Shown here: positions 13,876-22,203 of the stretch, in pieces
How positions within the stretch are numbered: position 1 is the stretch's first letter
Layout: every line of letters starts with the position of its first letter
Origin: UMGS1649 sp045604405
GTDB lineage: Bacteria; Bacillota; Clostridia; TANB77; CAG-465
NCBI GenBank assembly: GCA_045604405.1
Contig: JAZUNZ010000017.1
Location: 1-28,716, forward strand
DNA length: 28,716 nucleotides
Direction of reading: 5' to 3'
Position numbers and translations under genes: made by a program
Notes under the pieces: model-generated
Told to the model about the DNA's origin: nothing
The model's database searches: none
The model's input: only the letters and a program-made list of their open reading frames with translations

Positions 13876-16473
13876 TTAATTTAAACTTTCTTCTAGCTTA
13901 GCAATAAGTTCTGTATACTTTTTCACTTTTTCTTTTTCTGCTTGTATAAGTGGCTCAGGTGCTTTAGATACAAATTTTTCATTTGCAAGCATTCCTTGTG
14001 CTCTCTTAAGCTCAGCTTGTGCTTTTGCTATTTCTGCTTGAGTCTTAGCTATTTGCTCTTCTTTATTTACTCCTACAGATAAATCTAAAATTATATCTAT
14101 GTTTTGAGTATGTATTGCAGTTCCTTCTATTCCCTGAGTACTAGCTACTTTTAATTCTTCTACTGACAACATTTTCTTTAACATGTCTATAGATTTTTCT
14201 ATATTTGCTATATATTTTTTACTATATATTGTCATGTTTATTTTCTTAGAATTTGTAAGTCCCGCTTTTGCACGTATATTTCTAGTTTCACGAATACATT
14301 CTATTAATTCTTCTTCAAACTTCTCATCCTCTTCAAAATTGTAATGCGCTTCAGGGTAGCTTGCTATAATTAACGCCTCATCACCAGTTTCTAAATTAGA
14401 GTATATTTCTTCAGTTATATATGGCATATATGGATGAAGTAGTTTTAAAATATTTGTAAGTACATATTTAAGTGTTGCTACAGCAGATTCATAACCATCG
14501 CTTGCTTCATTATATAATCTTGGTTTTACCATTTCTATATACAAATCACAAAAATCTGACCATGCAAAATCATAAATTGTATTTAATGCTACTCCTATTT
14601 CATACTTTTCAATATTTTCTCTTATATTTGTAATAGTATGAGATAATTTGCTTAATATCCATTTGTCTTCTGGATAAAGCTTTGTTTCATCAATTTCTCC
14701 ATTTGGCATCTTTTCAATGTATGTCAAACTAAATCTTGATGCGTTCCATAGTTTGTTTGCAAAATTACGTCCCGCTTCAACTTTCTCTGGTATATAGCGA
14801 ATATCATTACCCGGTGCTATATTTTGTATTAGAGAAAATCTTAAAGCATCCGTCCCATATTCTTTCATAACTTCTAGTGGATCTATTCCATTTCCTAAGC
14901 TCTTAGACATTTTTCTGCCTTGCGCGTCTCTAACCAAACCATGTATGTAAACATCCTTAAAAGGAACTTTTCCTGTATGTTCAATCGCGCTAAATATCAT
15001 CTTAGATACCCAGAATGTTATAATATCATAACCTGTAACTAATGTATTTGTAGGATAGAAATATTCTAAATCCTCTGTTTTATCTGGCCAACCTAAAGTA
15101 CTAAATGGCCACAATGCTGAACTAAACCAAGTATCTAAACAGTCTTCGTCTTGGTGTAATTTTCCTCCGCATTCGCATTCCACAGGATGTCCCATTTTTA
15201 CTATAGTTTTTCCACATTCTTCACAGTAATATGCTGGAATTCTATGCCCCCACCATAATTGTCTAGAAATACACCAATCACGAATGTTTTCCATCCAGTT
15301 CATGTATATCTTTTCAAATCTTTCTGGTATAAATCTTGTTTCTTTATTTTTTACTGCTTGGATTGCAGGTTTTGCCAACTCTTCCATTCTAACAAACCAC
15401 TGTTTTGAAGCATATGGTTCAACTATTGTTTTACATCTATAACATTTGCCAACATTATGCTCATAATCTTCCGTCTTAACTAATGCTCCCAAAGTCTCAA
15501 GCTCTTTTACTATAGCTTCTCTTGCCTCTTCACGAGTCATACCTGTAAATTTGCCATAACCTTCAGCTATAGTTCCGTCTTCATTAATTACAGATATTAC
15601 CTCTAAATTGTGTCTTAGACCCAATTCATAGTCATTTGGATCGTGTGCAGGTGTAATTTTTACTGCTCCTGTTCCAAATTCTTTTTCAACATATGTATCT
15701 GCAACAATAGGTATTGCTTTATTTATAATTGGTAGAATTACATTCTTGCCAACAACAGAGGCATATCTTTCATCTTCAGGATGAACTGCTACTGCAGTAT
15801 CTCCAAGCATAGTTTCAGGTCTTGTTGTTGCTACTATAACATAATCGTCTGTACCTTCTATTTGGTATCTAATATGCCATAGGTGTGATTTGTCTGCTTC
15901 GTATTCCACTTCATTGTCTGAAATTGATGTTTTACAATGTGTACACCAGTTAACTATTCTTTTGCCTTGGTATATAAGACCTTTTTCATAAAGCTTAACA
16001 AATACATATTCTACCGCATGTGTTAGTCCCTCATCCATTGTGAAACGTTCACGAGACCAGTCACATGAGCAACCTAATTTTCTAAGTTGAGTTGTAATTC
16101 TTCCGCCGTAAAGCTCTTTCCATGCCCAAGCTTCTTTCAAGAAGCCTTCTCTTCCCAACTCTTCTTTAGTCTTACCTTCACGAGCAAGTTTTTCAACAAC
16201 TTTCATTTCTGTTGCAATACTTGCATGATCTGTTCCAGGAACCCATAATGTTGGAATGCCTTTCATTCTGTTGTATCTAATTAACACATCTTGTATTGTA
16301 TCATCTAGTGCATGTCCCATATGTAATTGTCCTGTTACGTTTGGTGGTGGTATAACTATTGTATATGGTTTCTTATCCTTATCTATTTGTGGTTTGAAAT
16401 ATCCTTTATTTTCCCAATTTTCATATATTCTTGATTCTATATCTCCCGGATTATATCTACTTCCTAAATTCAT
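13876..16473 (-). CDS. valS: Valyl-tRNA synthetase
   Basis: 865 residues, class I aminoacyl-tRNA synthetase that charges tRNA-Val with valine in the cytoplasm. The HIGH motif reads HMGH (residues 51-54 after PPPNVTGQL), the KMSKS motif is present (GRKMSKSLGNG, about residue 518), the CP1 editing domain has the usual TTRPETMLGDTA and threonine-rich pocket, and two Cys pairs (CTHC, CYRC) plus CEEC/CEC look like zinc knuckles. The last 65 residues form the typical C-terminal coiled coil (AKTQAEIAKAQAELKRAQ). SD AGGAGAG overlaps the stop codon of the small upstream ORF, so the two are translated together. No T-box is visible upstream, which is unusual for a clostridial valS. Confidence 0.98.
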   Translation of the reverse strand: MNLGSRYNPGDIESRIYENWENKGYFKPQIDKDKKPYTIVIPPPNVTGQLHMGHALDDTIQDVLIRYNRMKGIPTLWVPGTDHASIATEMKVVEKLAREGKTKEELGREGFLKEAWAWKELYGGRITTQLRKLGCSCDWSRERFTMDEGLTHAVEYVFVKLYEKGLIYQGKRIVNWCTHCKTSISDNEVEYEADKSHLWHIRYQIEGTDDYVIVATTRPETMLGDTAVAVHPEDERYASVVGKNVILPIINKAIPIVADTYVEKEFGTGAVKITPAHDPNDYELGLRHNLEVISVINEDGTIAEGYGKFTGMTREEAREAIVKELETLGALVKTEDYEHNVGKCYRCKTIVEPYASKQWFVRMEELAKPAIQAVKNKETRFIPERFEKIYMNWMENIRDWCISRQLWWGHRIPAYYCEECGKTIVKMGHPVECECGGKLHQDEDCLDTWFSSALWPFSTLGWPDKTEDLEYFYPTNTLVTGYDIITFWVSKMIFSAIEHTGKVPFKDVYIHGLVRDAQGRKMSKSLGNGIDPLEVMKEYGTDALRFSLIQNIAPGNDIRYIPEKVEAGRNFANKLWNASRFSLTYIEKMPNGEIDETKLYPEDKWILSKLSHTITNIRENIEKYEIGVALNTIYDFAWSDFCDLYIEMVKPRLYNEASDGYESAVATLKYVLTNILKLLHPYMPYITEEIYSNLETGDEALIIASYPEAHYNFEEDEKFEEELIECIRETRNIRAKAGLTNSKKINMTIYSKKYIANIEKSIDMLKKMLSVEELKVASTQGIEGTAIHTQNIDIILDLSVGVNKEEQIAKTQAEIAKAQAELKRAQGMLANEKFVSKAPEPLIQAEKEKVKKYTELIAKLEESLN

Positions 16474-16484
16474 TTTTTACTCTC

Positions 16485-16658
16485 CTATCTGTTAATTAAA
16501 AATACTATTAAAAGCGAAATACAAGAGACGACAAAACCACTAGTAGTTACTATCCAACTACTAGTTTTAGCTTTTAAAATGTCTCTTCTCCAATATATAC
16601 AAAAAACACCAATTAACAACCCAATTAGTGCTATTATATTTATTATACTTTCACTCAT
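16485..16658 (-). CDS. 57-residue two-helix membrane protein upstream of valS
   Basis: Small ORF beginning MSESIINIIALIGLLIGVF and ending SLLIVFLINR. Residues 5-22 and 36-55 are hydrophobic and fit two transmembrane helices joined by a basic loop (YWRRDILKAK), so a hairpin in the membrane with the loop in the cytoplasm is predicted. SD AGGGAGA is present before ATG at 16658. The stop TAG lies inside the valS SD. Not recognised as a family; could be a leader or a small stress peptide. Good SD, promoter and coupling make it credible despite its size. Confidence 0.65.
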   Translation of the reverse strand: MSESIINIIALIGLLIGVFCIYWRRDILKAKTSSWIVTTSGFVVSCISLLIVFLINR

Positions 16659-16685
16659 GTTGTTCTCCCTAAAATTATATATATA

Positions 16686-16713
16686 ATCTTACCACAAATA
16701 GTGTAAAAGTCAA
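16686..16713 (-). promoter_or_regulatory. Promoter of the small ORF-valS unit
   Basis: On the minus strand TTGACT (16713-16708) and TAAGAT (16691-16686) with 16-base spacing. The -35 is close to consensus, the -10 weak. Confidence 0.5.
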
Positions 16714-16800
16714 GAAAATTCTGTTTGCTTGAACTTTACTATAATATATGTGTGTTTATAAATAAACTTACCATAAAATAATTTTTAAGGAGAATATTCA

Positions 16801-17007
16801 ATGAAAAGAATGACAAATGATGAACTAAGCAAATGTGGTCTTTTGGCATTAGATTTTATTATAGAAAGGTCTTCTGTAACGGTAAATGAATTATTTCATT
16901 TTTTTAAAACTCTCAACATGTGTAAAGAAGATATGCTTCGTTTAGGCGACGAGCTTTGTGAATCCAGTGCAATTTATTTCTACGATAATACTTTCTATTC
17001 TGTCTAA
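16801..17007 (+). CDS. Hypothetical 68-residue protein
   Basis: Starts MKRMTNDELSKCGLLALDF; predicted helices at residues 7-25 and 29-58, then a short beta end (AIYFYDNTFYSV). The pattern resembles a small winged-helix-like or adaptor domain, but no family is recognised. SD AAGGAG (16787-16792) is eight bases from the ATG. It ends just before a strong hairpin terminator. The tail of the transposase reading frame overlaps it on the other strand, outside the IS. Confidence 0.6.
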   Translation: MKRMTNDELSKCGLLALDFIIERSSVTVNELFHFFKTLNMCKEDMLRLGDELCESSAIYFYDNTFYSV

Positions 17008-18553
17008 TTTGCAACAAACAAAAGTAATACCAACAATAAAAACAACATACTAAAGTATGTTGTTTTTCAGACTGTAGACAAACCCCGTACTTTTTAGTGC
17101 GTGGTTTGTTATTAACTAATAATTTTTGTATTAAAATTAAATTTTTATATAAATTTATATAGAATGAGCAAACAATTGTGGAAAAACAAGGGTCTCCTTG
17201 CTTCTTTTTAGGCCTATTTGTTAATTTAGTAACTATGTTTTTCATATTTTGGGCAGCACAAATTAACCAGGTATAATTCTGGTTCTTTTTTAAGCCTCTA
17301 TACATAGCATATCTGTATCCATGATTTTGTTTACTATCTGCAAAACTTCTTTCTATTTTTTCTTTTCTTAACGAGTAGAGTTCTTTGCCACGTTCAGATA
17401 ATCTTATATCTCTAAAGAAGTCATTCATGTCTTGCATAATATGTCTTCGTATTATTCTATAACCTTGATTCTTACAGCATTTTTCTAACTCTGGACAATC
17501 TTTACAATTTTGTTTATCTGAATAAACTTTATAACCATTTCTATCTATTAAGCCAGTGTAAGGAAGAATAACTTTTGTTTCTGGACAGATGTAACAATCT
17601 AATTTTGAGTTGTATTTAAATTGATATTTTCTAATTTGAGTATCTCCTTGGCCGTATCTTCTATAACCAATTGCACCAAATATGTCGTTTTCTAAAAAGT
17701 ATTTTTTAATATCTAAGGTGTCGTATCCAGAATCTAAAGCCCATTCTTTAATGTTAAATTTAAAAGTATTTTTAATATATTCAGCTCTTGCGATAAAGGG
17801 AGTAGAGTCATGAGTATTACCTTTGGTAACATAGCAATCCACAATGATATTGCATTTGCCATCAACAGTTCTATGGTCTAAATACATAAATCCTTTTTCT
17901 TTATGATCTCTGTGATAATATCCACTTTCGTTGTCTGTATTACTAACTTTAACTTTCTTTTCTTCAATCTCATCCTTGTACTCAAATTCTTTTTTACCTT
18001 GAGCTAAACGTTCTTGATTTATTTCTTCTTCTAGCCAAAGTTTACGTTCTTTAACTAATTTTTGAGTTTCTTCATGATATTTATTTTTATTAGCATTAGC
18101 TTTTTTATGTGTTGAGTCAGTGAAAAAAGTTTCACCTTTAACCAAATTGTATTTAATAGCTTGTTCAACAATATTGATAAAAATTTTTTCGAATATATCT
18201 GAATCTTTAAATCTACGTTCATAATTTTTGCTAAAGGTAGAAAAATGTGGAGTTTCGTGGCCAAAAGGAATACCTAAAAACCATCTATATTCTGCATCAA
18301 CTTTAATCTTCTCACAAGTTTTACGCATAGATTTAATGCCGTCTAAAGTTTGGATAAAAACTAATTTGAATAAAACGACAGGGTCAATAGAAGGACGACC
18401 ATTGTCTTGAGAGTACAAATGCTTAACTTCATCATAGATGAAATTAAAGTCTATATATTTATCTATCTTTCTAAAGATAGAATCCCCGGGAACAAGTTGT
18501 TCCATAGTGCATAAAAGCAATTCTTCTTGAATATTTTTGTTTGTTCTTAACAT
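16913..18553 (-). CDS. IS1182-family DDE transposase
   Basis: Cut-and-paste transposase, recognised from the DUF772-type N-terminal domain (GRPSIDPVVLFKLVFIQTLDGIKS) split around residues 53-77, the HFSTFSKNYERRF helix and the DDE core: D in FFTDSTHKK (about 149), D in ALDSGYDTL (about 271) and E in KIERSFADSK (about 409). A CPETKV...CKDCPELEKCC cluster gives a zinc-finger-like insert as in the family. The frame has no stop before the IS end: about 50 C-terminal codons, from roughly residue 496, are read from the flanking host sequence, so the natural C-terminus depends on the insertion site. SD GAGAGG is present. Likely intact or nearly so. Confidence 0.9.
   Translation of the reverse strand: MLRTNKNIQEELLLCTMEQLVPGDSIFRKIDKYIDFNFIYDEVKHLYSQDNGRPSIDPVVLFKLVFIQTLDGIKSMRKTCEKIKVDAEYRWFLGIPFGHETPHFSTFSKNYERRFKDSDIFEKIFINIVEQAIKYNLVKGETFFTDSTHKKANANKNKYHEETQKLVKERKLWLEEEINQERLAQGKKEFEYKDEIEEKKVKVSNTDNESGYYHRDHKEKGFMYLDHRTVDGKCNIIVDCYVTKGNTHDSTPFIARAEYIKNTFKFNIKEWALDSGYDTLDIKKYFLENDIFGAIGYRRYGQGDTQIRKYQFKYNSKLDCYICPETKVILPYTGLIDRNGYKVYSDKQNCKDCPELEKCCKNQGYRIIRRHIMQDMNDFFRDIRLSERGKELYSLRKEKIERSFADSKQNHGYRYAMYRGLKKNQNYTWLICAAQNMKNIVTKLTNRPKKKQGDPCFSTIVCSFYINLYKNLILIQKLLVNNKPRTKKYGVCLQSEKQHTLVCCFYCWYYFCLLQIRQNRKYYRRNKLHWIHKARRLNEAYLLYTC
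17038..17067 (+). terminator. Terminator of the 68-residue gene
   Basis: AACAACATACT (17041-17051) / AGTATGTTGTT (17054-17064) extended by AAA/TTT at the base, followed by T-rich sequence that ends exactly where the IS begins (CAGACTG). Confidence 0.8.
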
Positions 18554-18744
18554 ATGTTTACCTCTCTTAATCTAACAACAAAATTATACCATAAACATAA
18601 AGAAAAAGCAGTAATTTCTAAGAAAAAACTGCTTAAAACATAGACTAAAATTGTTAGATTAAGAGTCATATGTTATGCATAAATATTACCACAAAAAAGA
18701 TAAAAAGAAAAGACTGTTAACAAAAAACTTTGTCAACAGTCTGA
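17067..18744 (-). mobile_element. IS1182-family insertion sequence, about 1.68 kb
   Basis: Terminal inverted repeats TCAGACTGTAGACAAA (17067-17082) and TTTGTCAACAGTCTGA (18729-18744) match in 15 of 16 positions. They enclose a single transposase gene read on the minus strand. No clear target duplication is visible. Both ends abut hairpins: the terminator of the 68-residue gene on the left and the asnB terminator on the right, so the element sits between two convergent transcription units. Length and layout fit IS1182 elements. Exact ends are uncertain by one or two bases. Confidence 0.85.
18564..18665 (-). repeat. Inverted repeat in the transposase leader
   Basis: CTCTTAATCTAACAA (18564-18578) and TTGTTAGATTAAGAG (18651-18665) are perfect complements; CATATG at 18551-18556 and 18667-18672 extends the pairing over the start codon. 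Between the arms lie a TGGTATAAT extended -10 promoter (minus 18591-18583) and a nested hairpin AAGCAGT/ACTGCTT (18606-18634). RNA from the own promoter starts inside the inner arm and cannot fold, whereas RNA entering from outside carries both arms and would bury the SD and start codon. Confidence 0.8.
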
Positions 18745-18774
18745 AGAACCATTGACTGTATGTCAATGGTTCTT
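18744..18774 (-). terminator. asnB terminator, disconnected by the IS
   Basis: AAGAACCATTGAC (18744-18756) / GTCAATGGTTCTT (18762-18774) with loop TGTAT. On the minus strand it follows the asnB stop by 15 bases, but its T-tract is now the first bases of the IS, so termination may be weakened. Confidence 0.7.
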
Positions 18775-18789
18775 TACTTTTACAATTTA

Positions 18790-20622
18790 TCATATTTCAA
18801 TCTCTATATTATATTCTTCAAGCCACATATTTATTTGTATTAAATATGCTAAGGTTTGTGGATAAGTCATTAGCTGGCCAAACCAATTTTCTTTTAAATT
18901 TTCTCCATGGGTATCAAGTATATTGTATAAGAATTTTACGTTTATAAGCTGTAAAATAGGTGAGGAAGACTTGTTTATAATATCTTTTATGTTGTTTTCT
19001 AAAAGTTTTGTATAATTAGGATCATATGTTTTAGGGAAAGGAGATTTCTTTCTATATACAACATCATAAGGAAGTTCATTTTCGAACGCTTTTCTAAGGA
19101 GATATTTTTCTATAGGAGTGTCATTTCCATCTATAAGGCCAAGCTTGTGTTTTCTACTTACATTATACACATATTCAAATATTCTGTAATCTGCAAACGG
19201 AACTCTAACTTCAAGTCCGGACAATATAGACATCCTATCTGTTCGCTCTACAAGTGTATTCATAAACCATTTAATTGTGTTGTAGCAGGTTCTTCTAAAC
19301 GTATTTTCATGTTCGTCATCGCTGTTATATACCACATTACTAGACGTTTCTTTAAAAGCATTATCTATATATTTTTCTAAGTATCCAGGAGAGACTAGCT
19401 TTTCATTTATAATATTCTTTCTGGTATCTATTGAACGGGACCACGGGAAGTTTACAGAATCAATTAAATGCTCTTTATAATACCAAGGATAGCCTCCCAT
19501 TATTTCATCAGAACATTCGCCAGATATTGCCACGTTATATCCACAAGCTTTTATCTTTTTGCAAAATACAAGAAGTGAAGAATCTACATCAGCCATGCCA
19601 GGCATATCACGAGCAATCATGGCATCTTTTAAGTTTTTAAATATTTCTTCTGTAGAAAAATATAGATTAGTGTGTTTAGATTTAATTAAATCTTTCATTA
19701 TTGCTACAAAATCGCTGTCTCTTGTTGGTTGGTAATCTGATCCTGTGAAGTGGGTTTCATTACCTTCAAAGTCTATAGAAAAAGTTGCCAAATCACGAAT
19801 CTCTTTTGATGCAAGATAGGCAAGTACACTAGAATCTAGACCACCAGATAACATAGAACATATGGGTTTATCAGAGATTAATTGCCTCTTTAGAGAGTCA
19901 GTAACAAGCTCTTTTACTTTAGCAACACTTTCATCTATTGTGTCAGTAACTTCCTTAGTTTCTAAGTCCCAATATTTATATGTCTTAAGAACACTTCCGT
20001 CATATATTCCATAATGTCCCGGCAATATTTCATAAATATCTTTAAAAAATGTTTTTCCGGGTGTGTGTGCAGGTCCTAGAGCAAATATTTCACAAATTTC
20101 ATCTTTACCTACTTTTGCAGACACTTCTGGATGCATTAGAAGTGCCTTTATTTCCGATGCAAAAATAAAAGAAGTATTATTTGTGTAAAACAGTGGTTTT
20201 ATTCCTAGTCTATCTCTAGCAAGCGTAATAACATTTTTTGATTCATCATAAATTGCATAAGCAAATATTCCATTAAGCATGCTTAAAGAATTTGTGCCAT
20301 ATTCTATATATGAAAGAAGAACTATTTCTGCATCGCTTGTTGTAAAAAATTCATAACCTTTGCGCATTAAATCTTCTTTAATATCTTTTGCATTATACAA
20401 ATCGCCGTTATATACAATTGTATAAGATTTACCCTCTATTACGCGAGTTATTGGTTGCACGCCACATTTTAAATTAAGTTTTGTATGACCTAGCGCAATT
20501 TTTTTGTTTATATATGTACCTATTGTGTCTGGTATACTATCAGTTAGGCTAGATGCCATATCAAAAATTAATTTATCTTCAGTTATATTTTCTTTATTTA
20601 TATATCCACAAATACCGCACGT
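18790..20622 (-). CDS. asnB: Asparagine synthase (glutamine-hydrolysing) with ACG start codon
   Basis: 610 residues if read from the conserved Met-Cys-Gly-Ile start. The glutaminase domain (1-210) needs Cys2 as the N-terminal nucleophile after Met removal; the frame encodes CGICGYINKEN directly after ACG at 20622-20620, with GGAGG (20633-20629) six bases upstream. The in-frame codons before ACG are TAA and TGA, so no upstream start exists. The next ATG (20559) would drop the nucleophile. The synthetase domain has the PP-loop SGGLDSSVLA near residue 258 and the C-terminal acidic helix region. It uses ATP and glutamine to amidate aspartate. ACG is either a true rare start, a sequencing error or a mutation that lowers expression. 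Promoter on the minus strand at 20661-20689. Confidence 0.92.
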   Translation of the reverse strand, partial: TCGICGYINKENITEDKLIFDMASSLTDSIPDTIGTYINKKIALGHTKLNLKCGVQPITRVIEGKSYTIVYNGDLYNAKDIKEDLMRKGYEFFTTSDAEIVLLSYIEYGTNSLSMLNGIFAYAIYDESKNVITLARDRLGIKPLFYTNNTSFIFASEIKALLMHPEVSAKVGKDEICEIFALGPAHTPGKTFFKDIYEILPGHYGIYDGSVLKTYKYWDLETKEVTDTIDESVAKVKELVTDSLKRQLISDKPICSMLSGGLDSSVLAYLASKEIRDLATFSIDFEGNETHFTGSDYQPTRDSDFVAIMKDLIKSKHTNLYFSTEEIFKNLKDAMIARDMPGMADVDSSLLVFCKKIKACGYNVAISGECSDEIMGGYPWYYKEHLIDSVNFPWSRSIDTRKNIINEKLVSPGYLEKYIDNAFKETSSNVVYNSDDEHENTFRRTCYNTIKWFMNTLVERTDRMSILSGLEVRVPFADYRIFEYVYNVSRKHKLGLIDGNDTPIEKYLLRKAFENELPYDVVYRKKSPFPKTYDPNYTKLLENNIKDIINKSSSPILQLINVKFLYNILDTHGENLKENWFGQLMTYPQTLAYLIQINMWLEEYNIEIEI

Positions 20623-20660
20623 TCATTACCTCCATACATCTAATTATATTATTTTCCTTT

Positions 20661-20689
20661 ATTATATATACATAATTTAATGTAAACAA
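20661..20689 (-). promoter_or_regulatory. asnB: asnB promoter
   Basis: On the minus strand TTGTTT (20689-20684) and TATAAT (20666-20661), spacing 17. It faces away from the fba promoter in the 165-base divergent region, where nothing else is visible. Confidence 0.55.
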
Positions 20690-20734
20690 ATTATAATAAA
20701 ATATGAAAATATAACTAAAAAAGAAAGAATATTA

Positions 20735-20763
20735 TTGAAAATAAAATGGGTATGTAGTAGTAT
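20735..20763 (+). promoter_or_regulatory. fba: fba promoter
   Basis: TTGAAA (20735-20740) and TAGTAT (20758-20763), spacing 17; the start codon follows 24 bases later with GGAGG at 20776-20780. Confidence 0.5.
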
Positions 20764-20787
20764 ATAAGTAAATTTGGAGGTAAATGT

Positions 20788-21732
20788 ATGGGACTTACAA
20801 CAACAAAAGACATGTTTAAAAAAGCGTATGAGGGTGGCTATGCAATAGGAGCATTTAACGTAAATAATATGGAGATAATTCAAGGAATAATGGAGGCGGC
20901 TTGTGAAACTAATTCGCCAGTAATACTTCAAGTATCTAGTGGAGCAAGAAAATATGCAAATCCAATATATCTTAAAAAGCTTGTAGAAGCAGGAATAGAA
21001 GATGCTAAAACTAAGGGTAAGGATATAGACGTAGTACTTCATTTAGATCATGGAGACACATTTGAACTATGTAAAGATTGTATTGACTCTGGCTTTACGT
21101 CTGTTATGATAGATGGTTCAAAATATTCATTTGAAGAGAATGTTGAACTAACTCGTAAAGTGGTAGAATATGCACATCCAAGAGGAGTAGTGGTTGAAGC
21201 AGAACTAGGTAAACTTGCAGGAATAGAAGATGATGTTAATGTAGCTGAAAGCGATGCTATGTATACATCACCAGATGAGGCAGTTAAATTCGTCGAGCTT
21301 ACAGGATGCGACTCCTTAGCCATAGCAATAGGAACTAGTCATGGCGCATATAAATTTAAAGGAGAACCTAAACTTAGAATAGATATATTAAAGGAAATAA
21401 CAGAAAGATTACCAGGTTTTCCATTAGTACTTCATGGTGCTTCATCAGTACCTGAAGAATTTGTATATATGTGTAATAAATATGGTGGAAATATCCCAGG
21501 TGCAAAGGGAGTGCCAGAAGAATTATTAAAAGAAGCAAGCCACTATGGAGTATGTAAGATAAATATAGACTCAGACATCCGTCTTGCAATGACAGCAAAT
21601 ATTAGAGAATGTTTTTGTGAAATGCCAGAAGTTTTTGACCCTAGAACTTATCTTGGAAAAGGTCGTTTAGCAGTAAAGGAAATGGTAAAACATAAGATTA
21701 TACACGTACTTGGTAGCGAAAATAAAATGTAA
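20788..21732 (+). CDS. fba: Class II fructose-1,6-bisphosphate aldolase
   Basis: 314 residues, the normal size. Zinc-dependent cleavage of fructose 1,6-bisphosphate to DHAP and glyceraldehyde 3-phosphate in glycolysis. Recognised from AIGAFNVNNMEI at residues 19-30, LHLDHGD (D87 catalytic base, H88 zinc ligand), VVEAELGKLAGIED, AIGTSHGAYKF (zinc/phosphate region), LVLHGASSVPEE and INIDSDIRLA near the C-terminus (phosphate binding). The 'AELGKLAG' and longer loop place it with the fructose-bisphosphate rather than tagatose/sulfofructose enzymes. Single gene with a palindromic terminator. Confidence 0.97.
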   Translation: MGLTTTKDMFKKAYEGGYAIGAFNVNNMEIIQGIMEAACETNSPVILQVSSGARKYANPIYLKKLVEAGIEDAKTKGKDIDVVLHLDHGDTFELCKDCIDSGFTSVMIDGSKYSFEENVELTRKVVEYAHPRGVVVEAELGKLAGIEDDVNVAESDAMYTSPDEAVKFVELTGCDSLAIAIGTSHGAYKFKGEPKLRIDILKEITERLPGFPLVLHGASSVPEEFVYMCNKYGGNIPGAKGVPEELLKEASHYGVCKINIDSDIRLAMTANIRECFCEMPEVFDPRTYLGKGRLAVKEMVKHKIIHVLGSENKM

Positions 21733-21769
21733 ATTCTAAAACAAGTTAAAATAACAATAAATAATATGT

Positions 21770-21791
21770 AACCCAGGGTTTTCCCTGGGTT
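21770..21791. terminator. Terminator between fba and the Cys-rich gene
   Basis: AACCCAGGG (21770-21778) / CCCTGGGTT (21783-21791) with loop TTTT. T-tracts are weak on both sides, but it lies between convergent genes and is probably bidirectional. Confidence 0.8.
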
Positions 21792-21819
21792 AAGTATTGT
21801 AAGGGTATTATATGTTAAA

Positions 21820-21966
21820 CTAGCATCCGCAGCAGCATACTAAAATAACAATTATAAGGATTATCCATATGCAGCAACAGTTTCCGCCACCGAAACCTCC
21901 GCCGAAATTTCCTCCGCAGTTTCCACCACAGTTTCCACAACCGCATCCACATCTTTCATCTATCAT
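21820..21966 (-). CDS. 48-residue Cys/Gly-rich small membrane protein
   Basis: Starts MIDERCGCGCGNCGGNCGG, continues with two FGGG repeats, CCC, a hydrophobic stretch (IWIILIIVILV, residues 33-43) and ends CCCGC. Twelve of the 48 residues are Cys. One membrane helix flanked by Cys clusters on both sides is predicted. AAAGGAGG stands nine bases before the ATG. Only 19 bases separate it from the stop of the Asn-rich gene, so both are in one unit behind a sporulation-like promoter. No family recognised; small Cys/Gly-rich proteins with one helix are common in spore-former genomes. Confidence 0.75.
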   Translation of the reverse strand: MIDERCGCGCGNCGGNCGGNFGGGFGGGNCCCIWIILIIVILVCCCGC

Positions 21967-21985
21967 TTTAAATTCCTCCTTTTAA

Positions 21986-22156
21986 TTAATTAAAGAAGCC
22001 ATTAAGCAAATTGTTAGTATTATTAATATTGTCTGTAAGCTTAAAATAATTTGCTTGGCTAATTGAAGTTGATGAACCTTGAGTAAAGAAGATTAGTATA
22101 AGTAGAATAAGCCAAATAAATGAATTGTTGCCATTGTTATTGTTAGTACCCCACAT
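21986..22156 (-). CDS. 56-residue Asn-rich membrane protein
   Basis: MWGTNNNNGNNSFIWLILLI start, hydrophobic helix at residues 13-25, then a polar Ser/Asn-rich tail ending in GFFN. Start at 22156 selected because AAAGGAG lies just upstream; the in-frame ATGs further upstream (22177 and 22171) have no SD. First gene of a two-gene minus-strand unit with the Cys/Gly-rich peptide. Both share a Gly/Asn-rich N-terminal part and one membrane helix. Function unknown, probably sporulation-linked (inference from the promoter). Confidence 0.65.
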   Translation of the reverse strand: MWGTNNNNGNNSFIWLILLILIFFTQGSSTSISQANYFKLTDNINNTNNLLNGFFN

Positions 22157-22203
22157 GCGAACTCCTTTCATATACACTCAAATACATTTGATTGTATATA
22201 TTA

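Noticed and set aside
16474..16800. T-box leader for valS
   Set aside because: No TGGN-type T-box core or specifier stem is seen; the region is used by the small ORF and a promoter.
20560..20622. asnB starting at ATG 20559
   Set aside because: This start would lose the catalytic Cys and first strand, and no SD precedes it.
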